Part shown: positions 8,497 to 15,845 of the stretch, one piece after another | How the letters are laid out: each line of letters begins with the position of its first letter | How positions within the stretch are numbered: the first letter of the stretch is position 1 | Origin: Streptomyces sp. NRRL S-350 | GTDB lineage: Bacteria; Actinomycetota; Actinomycetes; Streptomycetales; Streptomycetaceae | Reading direction: 5' to 3' | DNA length: 64,000 bases | Assembly (NCBI RefSeq): GCF_000719705.1 | Contig: NZ_JOHO01000062.1 | Coordinates: 1 to 64,000, forward strand | Position numbers and translations under genes: made by a program | Notes under the pieces: generated by a model | Seen by the model: only the letters and a program-made list of their open reading frames with translations | What the model was told of the DNA's origin: nothing | The model's database searches: none

Positions 8497-9102
8497 TCAA
8501 GGGGCTCGGAATAGCTCATCCAGGTGGCAGGTAAGGATTGTCAGCGCGACGTCGCCAGTGCGCTGGCCGCCCAACACGCTCGAGCCCAGGCCGTTGACCA
8601 TGGCCAGCAGTCCGGCGGCGGTGATCTCGGGATCTTTGCCGGAGTCGATCTCCCCGGCTTGCTGGGCCGCGCGGAGCTGCTTAGCGAGGAAGCCCTCCAG
8701 CAGCTCTGGCTGACGCGTGCCGTGCTTCTCCAGCGTGCTGGGGTCGTTGAGCACCAGCGTGTAGTAGGCGGCGTAGGTTCTTGTGATCCGACGGCTTTCC
8801 GGATCGGTCGGCAGGATGCACGACAAGACCGCGGTCGCGATGCCGCGCGGCGTGGGTGGGGAGTCCGCCGCGCTGATCCACTTCTCCATGCGGGCCTGAA
8901 GTTGGGCGCCGAGCCTGGCCAGCGCGTCCAGTAGCAGCCCTTGCTTGGTCTCGAAGTAGTACTGCACCAGCCGCAGGGAAACGCCGGCTTCGGCAGCGAC
9001 CGCCCGCATGCTGGCCGACTGAAGACCCTGGGTGTCGGCGATCCGCAGCAGCGCCTCGGCGATCTGCCGCCGGCGCTCCTCGTGGTCAACCTGTGCTCTC
9101 AT
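8497..9102 (-). CDS. TetR-family repressor, divergent from the hydrolase gene
   Basis: About 201 residues from the ATG at 9102, chosen because GGGAGG lies just upstream; the longer frame would run through the operator. The N-terminal helix-turn-helix reads MRAVAAEAGVSLRLVQYYFE (residues 28-47 approximately), typical of TetR proteins, followed by a helical ligand-binding domain ending in TILTCHLDELF. It is divergent from the alpha/beta hydrolase at 9152 across a 37-bp palindrome that covers both predicted promoters. I infer autorepression and repression of the hydrolase until a small ligand, perhaps the hydrolase substrate, is present. Confidence 0.85.
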   Translation of the reverse strand: MRAQVDHEERRRQIAEALLRIADTQGLQSASMRAVAAEAGVSLRLVQYYFETKQGLLLDALARLGAQLQARMEKWISAADSPPTPRGIATAVLSCILPTDPESRRITRTYAAYYTLVLNDPSTLEKHGTRQPELLEGFLAKQLRAAQQAGEIDSGKDPEITAAGLLAMVNGLGSSVLGGQRTGDVALTILTCHLDELFRAP

Positions 9103-9115
9103 GATCCCACCTCCC

Positions 9116-9152
9116 TGGTACACCCGTATCATGCCGTGATACAGATGTACCA
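9116..9152. promoter_or_regulatory. 37-bp two-tier palindromic operator
   Basis: Outer arms TGGTACA (9116-9122) and TGTACCA (9146-9152) are perfect complements. So are the inner arms GTATCA (9126-9131) and TGATAC (9137-9142), with symmetric 3-bp gaps and a 5-bp centre. The inner arms resemble -10 boxes facing each way. The right edge overlaps the A of the hydrolase ATG. It is an excellent candidate site for the adjacent TetR protein. Confidence 0.8.
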
Positions 9153-10024
9153 TGCGAATCAGCCAGTTCAAGAACGACCAGGCCAGAGACCGATTCCGCG
9201 CCGCCTACGAGCGGACCCTGGAGCAACTGTGGCCTGGACCGCGAACGACGCTGGACCTGCCGACCACGTTCGGAACCACCCGCGTCTACCGAACCGGCCC
9301 GTCGAACGGCGAGCCGATCGTGCTGCTGCCCGGCTCGGGCGGAAACGCCCTGATGTGGCACCGGTACATCGACGTGCTGAGCCGGCACCGTCCGGTCATC
9401 GCCGTCGACACGATCGGCGAGCCCGGCGCAAGCGTGCAGACCGCCCCCATCGGCGACGGCCGGGACGGTGCCGCCTGGCTGGACGAACTACTGGCCGCGC
9501 TGAAGACGCCCCCCGCTCATGTCGTCGGCTGTTCCTACGGCGGCTGGCTGGCGCTCCACCACCAGATCCACCACCCAGGCCGTACCGTCTCCCTCACCCT
9601 GCTGGATCCTGCAGGCTTCGCCGACTTCGGCCCCCGGTTCTACGCCTGGCTGATCGCCGGCGGACTCGCCTCAGCCGCTCCGCGCCCGCTCCGCCCCCGC
9701 CTGGCACGCCTAGTCGGCAACAGCGCCATCCTGGAGACCGAGCTGATGAGCCTGATGCGCGCGTCAATGGGGTTCCGCCGCGCACTCCCGGTGCCGCCGG
9801 TCTTCTCCGACGAAGAACTGCACCGTCTGCAAGTCCCCGCACTGTTCCTGCTCGGTGCGCGCAGTGCCATGCACAACTCGCGCGAGGTCGCAGACCGCCT
9901 CGGCAGGCTCGCGCCCTCGACCCGGGTGGAGATCGTGCCCGGCGCTGGCCATGCGCTGCCGACTGACCAGCCGGACCTGGTGATCGACCGCGTCCTCCAC
10001 ATCACGGGCAGTGGGGCCGGGTAG
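9152..10024 (+). CDS. Alpha/beta hydrolase
   Basis: A 290-residue protein with the alpha/beta hydrolase fold. The oxyanion region is VLLPGSGGNALMWH (residues 57-70 approximately), the nucleophile elbow is GCSYGGW with serine in the G-x-S-x-G motif, and the late catalytic histidine is in GAGHALP. No signal peptide, so it is cytoplasmic. The ATG lies inside the palindromic operator, ten bases after a -10-like TGATAC, with no ribosome site, implying a leaderless transcript silenced by the divergent TetR protein. The substrate is unknown; lactone, ester or epoxide hydrolysis are all possible for this fold. Confidence 0.85.
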   Translation: MRISQFKNDQARDRFRAAYERTLEQLWPGPRTTLDLPTTFGTTRVYRTGPSNGEPIVLLPGSGGNALMWHRYIDVLSRHRPVIAVDTIGEPGASVQTAPIGDGRDGAAWLDELLAALKTPPAHVVGCSYGGWLALHHQIHHPGRTVSLTLLDPAGFADFGPRFYAWLIAGGLASAAPRPLRPRLARLVGNSAILETELMSLMRASMGFRRALPVPPVFSDEELHRLQVPALFLLGARSAMHNSREVADRLGRLAPSTRVEIVPGAGHALPTDQPDLVIDRVLHITGSGAG

Positions 10025-10080
10025 CCTCCTGGTTCCTCGTCGTTCAGCTGGAAGCCATGGTGATGTCGGCGCTGAGGCCA

Positions 10081-10252
10081 GGGCGGTAATCAGCCCGGTT
10101 CCGGTCAGGCAGCCGTCGCTGAGCTGGGGCCGGTACTGGATCTCTCGTAGGCCGCGTCGGACTGTCCGCACGAGGTGGTCAGGGTCGGTGAAGGCGACGT
10201 TGGACAGGAAACCGCGTCTCAGCAGTGACCAGATGCCCTCGACCGGGTTGAG
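10081..10252 (-). mobile_element. IS630-family transposase C-terminal scrap
   Basis: The minus strand reads LNPVEGIWSLLRRGFLSNVA and later LREIQYRPQLSDGCLTGTGL. LNPVE carries the last acidic catalytic residue region of IS630/Tc1-type transposases. The upstream part is cut at 10252 beside an ISAs1 scrap in the opposite direction. Confidence 0.65.
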
Positions 10253-10257
10253 CCCTA

Positions 10258-10374
10258 CGCAACCTGGCGATCAACGCCCTCCGGACTGCCGGGCACCGCA
10301 ACATCGCCGCCGGCCTCCCGCACGCCTCCTACGAGCCCTCCACCCGCCCGCTCGACCTCCTCGGCATCACCTGA
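10258..10374 (+). mobile_element. ISAs1-family transposase C-terminal scrap (second copy)
   Basis: The frame RNLAINALRTAGHRNIAAGL continues through HASYEPSTRPLDLLGIT to a TGA at 10372. It is a better-preserved version of the scrap at 3461-3579 and starts exactly at the truncated IS630 fragment. Confidence 0.65.
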
Positions 10375-10573
10375 CCAGGCGCCCGCACGGACGACCCGGT
10401 GCCGCCGGGCGTCGCCTCCCCGGGGCAGCACCAACGGGCCCAGCTCCTCCGCCTCCCGGTCGCTGACGCACTGCGGGCACTCCAGCCGGTCGGGGCCGGC
10501 CTGCTCGGTCAGTTCCACCTTCGCGCCGATCGAGCCCCCGACACGTCCGGCACGCAGCGAGGTGGATGCGGCC

Positions 10574-11452
10574 TCAGGGGCCGAAGGCCCGGGGTGCCCA
10601 CTGGTCGAGGTAGTCGGCGATCGGCCGCAGCTCAGTGGTGAAGAGCCGTTGCTGCGTCGCCACCCACGGCTCGGCAAGGACGGTGGCCATCGCGCTGGGG
10701 AAGGTGGAAAAGCGTGCGCAGGCCAGAACGGAAGCCCGCAGCTGCGGGCTGGGCAGGTGCAAAAGCCCGGTGCGCAGGATGTTCTGGAGCCACGGCTGCT
10801 GCTCCGGCCGGTACGGCGGAAGTGTCCGGAAGCGGTGAGTGACGACGGCCCCGGGGATGCCGAGCGAGGGACGCCCCGCGCGCCACCATCGCAGGGCCAG
10901 CTCCACGTCCTCCAGCCCGAATCCGCTGAAGGCCGCGAAGCCTCCCTCCGTGAGGAAGCGGTCGCGGACGACGGCCAGGCAGCCGCCCGGGAGGAGACCG
11001 ACCTCGATGGGTTCGGGCCCGGCCACCGGGCGCCAGCGGTAGGTCAGCAGGGCGTCCACGAGTTCAGCCCCGCAGCCCACGAACCGGCTGTCGGAGGCGT
11101 CCCGCACCGCGGGTCCGACCAGCGCGTCCGGCACGCGGTCGAGCGCGGCCACGAGCGGTGTCAGCCACCGGTCGTCCACCACGCAGTGGGCGTCGAGGAA
11201 GACGAGGACCGGTTGGTCCGCGGCCCGCGCGCCGCGGTTGCGGGCCGCGGCCACGCCGACATGGTCCCCGCGCAGGGTCCGCACCCACGGCGGCCAGTCC
11301 CGCTCGCAGCCGCCGTCCGTGCTGCCGTCGTCGACGAGGACGAGCTGCCGCGGCCGCACGCACGCGCTCGCCACCGACCGGATGGTCTCGGCAACCCGGT
11401 CGCCCTCCTGGTAGGCGGAGACGACGACGGAAACGGGCACCGAGGAGCGCAT
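10574..11452 (-). CDS. GT2 glycosyltransferase, polypeptide GalNAc-transferase-like
   Basis: A 292-residue GT-A enzyme. VSVVVSAYQEGDRVAETI opens the nucleotide-binding fold, LVDDGSTDGG ends at residue 48, and FLDAH (residues 85-89) gives a DxH metal motif rather than DxD. DxH, followed by GFGLEDVELALRWWRAG and VVTHRFR, is the arrangement seen in pp-GalNAc-transferases, which glycosylate Ser/Thr or related hydroxyl groups. There is no signal peptide or lectin domain. It is the last gene of a four-gene operon, starting seven bases after the upstream stop. I infer transfer of a sugar to a hydroxylated protein, peptide or small molecule made in the same pathway; the acceptor is unknown. Confidence 0.75.
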   Translation of the reverse strand: MRSSVPVSVVVSAYQEGDRVAETIRSVASACVRPRQLVLVDDGSTDGGCERDWPPWVRTLRGDHVGVAAARNRGARAADQPVLVFLDAHCVVDDRWLTPLVAALDRVPDALVGPAVRDASDSRFVGCGAELVDALLTYRWRPVAGPEPIEVGLLPGGCLAVVRDRFLTEGGFAAFSGFGLEDVELALRWWRAGRPSLGIPGAVVTHRFRTLPPYRPEQQPWLQNILRTGLLHLPSPQLRASVLACARFSTFPSAMATVLAEPWVATQQRLFTTELRPIADYLDQWAPRAFGP

Positions 11453-11459
11453 GCCGGCG

Positions 11460-12251
11460 TCACCGCTCCGGTGGAGCGGCGGGTTGCGGAGCGGCGGGTT
11501 GCGGAGCGGCGGGTTGCGGAGCGGCGGCAGTGAGCTCCGGCGGCAGGTCGGCGGCCACCGAGGCGGGCGTGCGGGCCCGGCTCCAGAAGCTTCGGCACTC
11601 CGGCAGCAGACGGCCGTGCCGGGCGGTGTCCACCCAGGTGTACCGCTCCGGTTCCCGGGTCAGGGCGAAGCCGCGCAGCAGCGCGAACTCGCAGAACCCG
11701 CCGAATCCGGCGGCGTGCGCGTAGCTGCCGATCGACTGGCCGTGTGCGTCCCGGCAGTGGGCGCGGAGCCCGGCATACACATGTCGGGGGACGACCAGGG
11801 GCGGCGGCTCGGTCACGTCCGGCCGCACTGGTTCGCCGAAGAAGGCGGTCGGGCAGCGCCGCCAGCCGTCCGACTCCGGCCGTGCGCCGCCCGAGTCGAA
11901 GGCCATCCGTGGCCGACCGCCGTCGAACAGACGGCCCGTCAGCTCGCACGGTGCCGTGAAGACCTGGTCCGAGTCGAGGTGCAGGATCATGTCCGCGTCC
12001 GTGTAGTGGTCCGCGTTGAGCTTGGTGATCTGCTGGCCGAGGTAGTCGTCGGCGTAGTCGCGGCACGTGGACAGACGGACGCCCGTCGACTCGATCGCCG
12101 ACGGCTCCATACGTTCCAGACTCGACTGCGGCACGACCACGACGACCTGGCGGTGGCCCGACGCGAACAGGGCGATGGACCGCAGCGCCAGGGCCAGCCA
12201 GTGCCGGTCCCGGTGGTACGACCGGATGAAGACGTCGATGACGGGGGTCAC
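11460..12251 (-). CDS. GT-A-like glycosyltransferase (DUF6492-like) with repetitive tail
   Basis: About 263 residues from a GTG at 12251 that overlaps the upstream stop as GTGA. The N-terminal half reads VIDVFIRSYHRDRHWLALAL, and MILHLDSDQVF holds a DSD metal-binding motif typical of GT-A transferases. QQITKLNADHYTDAD resembles DUF6492-type sequences. The tail ends in three copies of AAPQP, encoded by a 15-bp tandem repeat at 11471-11528, so its length may vary between strains. The second transferase of the operon suggests a two-sugar decoration or two acceptors. No secretion signal. Confidence 0.65.
   Translation of the reverse strand: MTPVIDVFIRSYHRDRHWLALALRSIALFASGHRQVVVVVPQSSLERMEPSAIESTGVRLSTCRDYADDYLGQQITKLNADHYTDADMILHLDSDQVFTAPCELTGRLFDGGRPRMAFDSGGARPESDGWRRCPTAFFGEPVRPDVTEPPPLVVPRHVYAGLRAHCRDAHGQSIGSYAHAAGFGGFCEFALLRGFALTREPERYTWVDTARHGRLLPECRSFWSRARTPASVAADLPPELTAAAPQPAAPQPAAPQPAAPPER
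11471..11528. repeat. 15-bp tandem repeat in the glycosyltransferase tail
   Basis: The unit TTGCGGAGCGGCGGG occurs at 11484, 11499 and 11514, the last with one change, and a partial unit precedes it. It encodes the AAPQP tail in frame, so copy-number change would not break the gene. Confidence 0.85.
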
Positions 12252-13009
12252 TCGACGGGCTCGTCTCCGATGTCGATCGCGGGTCCCGGAGTGCCCGTGA
12301 TGCCGCCGGGCGGCGACGTCATCAGGAGTTCGTCGAACCCGGGGAACACCTCGGCCCACCGCGTGTCGCCGGCCCAGTGCGGCGCGATCCCCGCCGCGAG
12401 TGCGAGGTGGAACCCCGTGAGCCGGGAGATCCGGGCCCGGTCGAGGTTGAGGGCCAACGCATCGCCGAGACGGGCGGCGTCCAGGCCGAGTTCCTTCAGC
12501 ACTGCGGGCGGGCTCGCCGAATACGCCGTGAACTCGGTCCCGTCGGTCAGGATCCGGGCCTGCCGGGGTACGAAGCCGACGTCGGCGAGCTCGCCGGAAA
12601 CGATCGCCGACTGCTCATTGACGAACAGGGACACCCAGTCCATGCCCGCGCCCGCCAGGTCCTCGAAGAGGACCTTCGTCATCGCCGCCGCCAGGCCCAC
12701 ATTGGTGGTGTCCCGCACGGAGAGGAACGCCGGGGTGAGCAGCGACTGCCCGTTGTCGCTGACCACCGCCACCGCCATGCCGCGCAGGATCCTCGCACCG
12801 ATGCCGGACGGCGGCCACGGACGCTCTTCGAAGGCCACGGCGGTCCTGGTGCGGGCTCTCGCCGCGAGCAGGACGAGGACCTCGTCGAGCAGGTGCCCGA
12901 GGCCGAGCCATCTGAGGAACCGGGCCAGCTCCGGCCGGTACTCGCCGAGGAGATCGGTGGTGATCCGCAGTTCCAGACGGTCGTTCAGCTCGTCGTGAAG
13001 GTTGTTCAT
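12248..13009 (-). CDS. Unknown protein, GNAT-like features
   Basis: 253 residues from the ATG at 13009, which overlaps the upstream stop as ATGA; the much longer open frame upstream is antisense-type shadow. The segment MAVAVVSDNGQSLLTPAFLS and then LFVNEQSAIVSGELADVGFV resembles the core strands and last helix of GNAT acetyltransferases (late residue cluster plus GF.P), but no clear acetyl-CoA loop is visible. It ends in an acidic tail (IDIGDEPVE). Strict translational coupling in the oxygenase/glycosyltransferase operon argues for a role in the same modification pathway. The family call is tentative. Confidence 0.6.
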   Translation of the reverse strand: MNNLHDELNDRLELRITTDLLGEYRPELARFLRWLGLGHLLDEVLVLLAARARTRTAVAFEERPWPPSGIGARILRGMAVAVVSDNGQSLLTPAFLSVRDTTNVGLAAAMTKVLFEDLAGAGMDWVSLFVNEQSAIVSGELADVGFVPRQARILTDGTEFTAYSASPPAVLKELGLDAARLGDALALNLDRARISRLTGFHLALAAGIAPHWAGDTRWAEVFPGFDELLMTSPPGGITGTPGPAIDIGDEPVE

Positions 13010-13653
13010 CGCTTCCCCTCGCTGGTATTGCTGTCGTCCACGTCGTAGAGCCACGCCACCGCCGAATACCGCACACCGGTACGCACCGGGCGCACCTCGT
13101 GCAGCACATCGGAGCGGAAGGTGACGATGGAGCCGGCTTCCAACCGGATGTTCTCGGGCACCACGGTGCCATCGGGCCGCGGAACGTAGAGGACCAGCGC
13201 TCCACCATCGAAGGACGGGAGGCCGTCGTGCGGTGTGGCGTCGTTCAGCAGGCAGACGATCGACAGCCGTCGATGGCGGACGACGGCCGGATCCAGCGGG
13301 TCGTCGGAGCTGTCCCGGTGGGCGCGGAAGAGTCCGCGCTCGGCGTAGCTGCAGAACTTCGGGCCGTCCAGCGCGGCCCGTCGCCATCCCTCGTCCTCGA
13401 TCGTCTTCCGTGCCACCTCCCGCATCGCGGTGACAACGGGCTTCGACCGCTCGGGCGCCAGCAGGTGCTCCGAGCAGCTGCGCATGCTCAGGTCGACCAC
13501 GTCCTCGCTGCGGCGCAGCACCGGGCCGGTGATGGCGGCGGACCGGGCCATGGCCTCGACGGCGGCGCGGCAGTCCTGCGGTGACAGCACGTTGTGCCAG
13601 ATTCTCGGCTGCGCCTCGTTACGCTCTGCACGGCTGGGAGTTCCGGTCCGCAT
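13006..13653 (-). CDS. 2OG-Fe(II) oxygenase, prolyl 4-hydroxylase-like
   Basis: 215 residues from the ATG at 13653, preceded by GGGAGAAGG. The facial triad is visible. FRAHRDS near residue 110 gives H-x-D, and DVLHEVRPVRTGVRYSAV near residue 185 gives the distal histidine and the arginine that binds 2-oxoglutarate. The spacing and the GGALVLYVP strand fit the P4H/PiuC branch, which hydroxylates proline or other residues and free amino acids. It is the first gene of the four-gene operon ending at 10574. The order suggests that hydroxylation creates an acceptor hydroxyl for the two transferases. Whether the substrate is peptide or amino acid cannot be told here. Confidence 0.75.
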   Translation of the reverse strand: MRTGTPSRAERNEAQPRIWHNVLSPQDCRAAVEAMARSAAITGPVLRRSEDVVDLSMRSCSEHLLAPERSKPVVTAMREVARKTIEDEGWRRAALDGPKFCSYAERGLFRAHRDSSDDPLDPAVVRHRRLSIVCLLNDATPHDGLPSFDGGALVLYVPRPDGTVVPENIRLEAGSIVTFRSDVLHEVRPVRTGVRYSAVAWLYDVDDSNTSEGKR

Positions 13654-13927
13654 CCTTCTCCCACTCTCGGTCGGTCGTGCGACGGCAACGAGAAACCCGC
13701 CCACAAGTTAACCAACAGCGCTGTCGCAGTTGCGGAAGGTGATCGCCCGGGAGGGTGCCGTGTCTCCGTCGCCGGCTCACGCATCCCCCTCCGGGACTCG
13801 CCGGCCCCCCGACTGCTACCGGAGGCGCGCGCCGTTCGGCCATGGCCCCCACCACACCGGAGGTCTTCCCATGATCAAGACGACCACCGTCACGCGCAGC
13901 GCGGCATCGAGACCTGGTCGATCGCGG

Positions 13928-14052
13928 TGACCGCGTACGAGCGGATCGCCGAAGTCGTCAACGCCACCCGGCCCACCAGCGGATCGCAGGACGGCCCGGA
14001 CAACCGGCCCCGCGTCGTCCTGGACGACCGCAGCGCGAACCAGGCCAACTGA
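13928..14052 (+). CDS. Possible small ORF
   Basis: A GTG at 13928 opens a 41-codon frame (MTAYERIAEVVNATRPTSGS, then rich in polar residues, ending SANQAN). The same frame is open upstream but has no good start, and an ATG at 13871 is one frame off, so a frameshifted small gene is also possible. It is followed 30 bp later by a strong hairpin, the main reason to list it. It lies divergent from the oxygenase operon. No function proposed. Confidence 0.25.
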
Positions 14053-14083
14053 CAGGCGAAGCCGGGCACGTAAGCTGACAGCA

Positions 14084-14113
14084 GGGCCCTCACGTCGACG
14101 AGCGTGAGGGCCT
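14084..14113. terminator. Hairpin terminator
   Basis: GGCCCTCACG at about 14085-14094 pairs with CGTGAGGGCC at 14103-14112. It closes the small plus-strand ORF and may also stop transcription of the minus-strand membrane gene at 14436. Confidence 0.6.
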
Positions 14114-14435
14114 GCCGCGGGTTGCTGTCCAGCAGGTACAGGGCGCCGGCCGCGTTCCGCCGGCGGGGGCCGGCCTCGTTGTGCGCGGTCCCCGCCCAGC
14201 CCGGTCCGTGCCGGTGGCGCGGGCCGTCCACCGCCACCTCGACTTCGCCCAGACCGGCCCAGTGACTTCGACAGCAGTCGGCACGCCCTGCGTGGTGCGC
14301 AAGCCCCGCAGCCCCGCGCCTCTTCTCCTTCCTCTGACCGCCCCAGCGATCGGGTCTCGCCGGAGGCTTTCAATCGGCCGGCTGGCAGGGGATGCTGCGC
14401 CTGGCCCGGCCCCGCGCCAGACGTAGGCGGATCGG
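14114..14435. other. No gene recognised
   Basis: About 320 bp with no frame showing convincing protein character and no clear repeat. It is the downstream flank of the minus-strand membrane gene. Confidence 0.4.
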
Positions 14436-14753
14436 TCAGGGACCGAATGTGGACGAGCCGGCCCGGCGGGAGACGGGAAGCGGGGAACCCTCCACAGGCT
14501 GTCGTAGTGCTCTCGCCGGGGCGGCGACGTCCTCGATCTGTTCGTCCTGCTTCACCTCGACGCGCGCGGCCTGCCAGCTGGAGAAGTGGCCGACGAAGTT
14601 CGCCCACACCGACATGAGGGCGATCCACAGGATGGAGGTCTTGAGCCCGGTGCACACGGTGACGGGGATGAGGACGAACCATACGAGGGTGCACCAGCCG
14701 TGGAAGGCCCGGAGGAAGGCTGGGCGGCCGAACAACGCCGAGAATCTGCCCAC
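14436..14753 (-). CDS. Small two-helix membrane protein
   Basis: 105 residues from a GTG at 14753 with AAAGGA upstream. After a short basic lead it has two hydrophobic segments, GWCTLVWFVLIPVTVCTGL and ILWIALMSVWANFVGHFSSW, then a hydrophilic tail starting EVKQDEQIEDVA. Proteins of this shape are common in streptomycetes and of unknown role. It runs in the same direction as the amidotransferase and gad genes upstream, separated by about 130 bp. Confidence 0.6.
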   Translation of the reverse strand: MGRFSALFGRPAFLRAFHGWCTLVWFVLIPVTVCTGLKTSILWIALMSVWANFVGHFSSWQAARVEVKQDEQIEDVAAPARALRQPVEGSPLPVSRRAGSSTFGP

Positions 14754-14886
14754 GAGTCGGGTCCTTTCGAAGGGCCGGGGAATGCCGTCCGGCTTGACGG
14801 CGTGCCCGCACCACAGCAGCTCGGTCCGCCGCTGACGCGACGTACCCGGCCGTGGCGGGCGCATCCGTGCGGGGGTTGCCCGCGGT

Positions 14887-15750
14887 TCAGCTCTGGGAGG
14901 CGACGGCCGCTGGTCGCAGGTCGGCCAGGGACAGGCGGTGGTCGGGCTCGTCGGTCAGGATGACGCGGTGCGTGGTGGTGTGGCCGGGTCCGACATGGAG
15001 GAGTTCGCCGGGCTCCATCAGCCGCCAGTGGGGGTTGTCGTCCATGCGTTCGCTGGCGACCACGGTCGCCCGGGTGCGGGCGAGGTCGCCGGAGTGGACG
15101 CGCAGGCGGCCCGCGGTGCCGGTGTGGTCCAGGTGCCGGGTTCCGTGGTGGCCGCCGGGCCGTCGCTGGAGGACGTACAGCTCGTGGGTGTCCGGGTAAC
15201 GCAGGGCCCAGAGCTGGTCGGCGGTGGTGAGGACGATGTTCATCGCGTAGACGGGCAGGTGCCGGGCCACCCAGCGGGCTGCGGCCTCGATGCCGGCGCC
15301 GACGTCCCCGCCGCGTGCGGCGGTCTCGCGGGTGATCAGCGCGAAGAAGCGTTCGGAGTCGGTGTCGCCCTTGACCAGCGCGCGGTCAGGCCCGAGGTGG
15401 GCATCGAGCAGGTCCAGGCCCTCGATCACCCCGTTGTGGGCGAACAGTCGGCCGTCCTGCTCGAACGGGTGGGTGTTGGCGTTGGTCAGATCGCCGGTCG
15501 AGGCGAAGCGGATGTGGGCCAGGAAGGTCGTCGACTCGACCACCGCGGCGTCCTGGGCGAACGCGCGGTCCTGGAACGCGGCGATCGGCGCCTTGTGGAC
15601 CTGCGGGGTCCCGTCGGCGGTGAAGTACCCCAGGCCGGTGCCGTCGGGCTCCCGTCGGCTCTGCTCGCTCAGGTTGTCGGGTGCCTCCAGCAGCCAGAAC
15701 GTCGCCCGGCTGCGCTGGGGTCCACTGCTCATGCCGAACAAGCGACACAT
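14887..15750 (-). CDS. Class II glutamine amidotransferase
   Basis: 287 residues beginning MCRLFGMSSG, so that Cys2 becomes the N-terminal nucleophile after Met removal, as in Ntn-type amidotransferases of the YafJ/EgtC group. FLAHIRFAS and FAHNGVIEG are the glutamine-site strands, and ALVKGDTDSERFF is the conserved D-S-E block. The C-terminal VASERMDDNPHWRLMEPGEL fits the group. It should hydrolyse the amide of glutamine or a gamma-glutamyl compound. It lies 96 bp after a glutamate decarboxylase in the same direction. Together they could convert glutamine to glutamate to GABA. Confidence 0.85.
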   Translation of the reverse strand: MCRLFGMSSGPQRSRATFWLLEAPDNLSEQSRREPDGTGLGYFTADGTPQVHKAPIAAFQDRAFAQDAAVVESTTFLAHIRFASTGDLTNANTHPFEQDGRLFAHNGVIEGLDLLDAHLGPDRALVKGDTDSERFFALITRETAARGGDVGAGIEAAARWVARHLPVYAMNIVLTTADQLWALRYPDTHELYVLQRRPGGHHGTRHLDHTGTAGRLRVHSGDLARTRATVVASERMDDNPHWRLMEPGELLHVGPGHTTTHRVILTDEPDHRLSLADLRPAAVASQS

Positions 15751-15845
15751 GGGGTCCTGCCTCTCTGGGACGCTTGGGGTGACGTCGGTCAGCCGGCGGA
15801 TGGTGCGCCACGGGCCGCAGCGGCCTCGCGGCGTGGACGGCGGTG

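Noticed and set aside
12248..13387. Longer start for the GNAT-like gene (379 codons)
   Set aside because: The extra 126 codons lie across the oxygenase gene in another frame and are shadow-like; the ATGA overlap at 13009 is the credible start.
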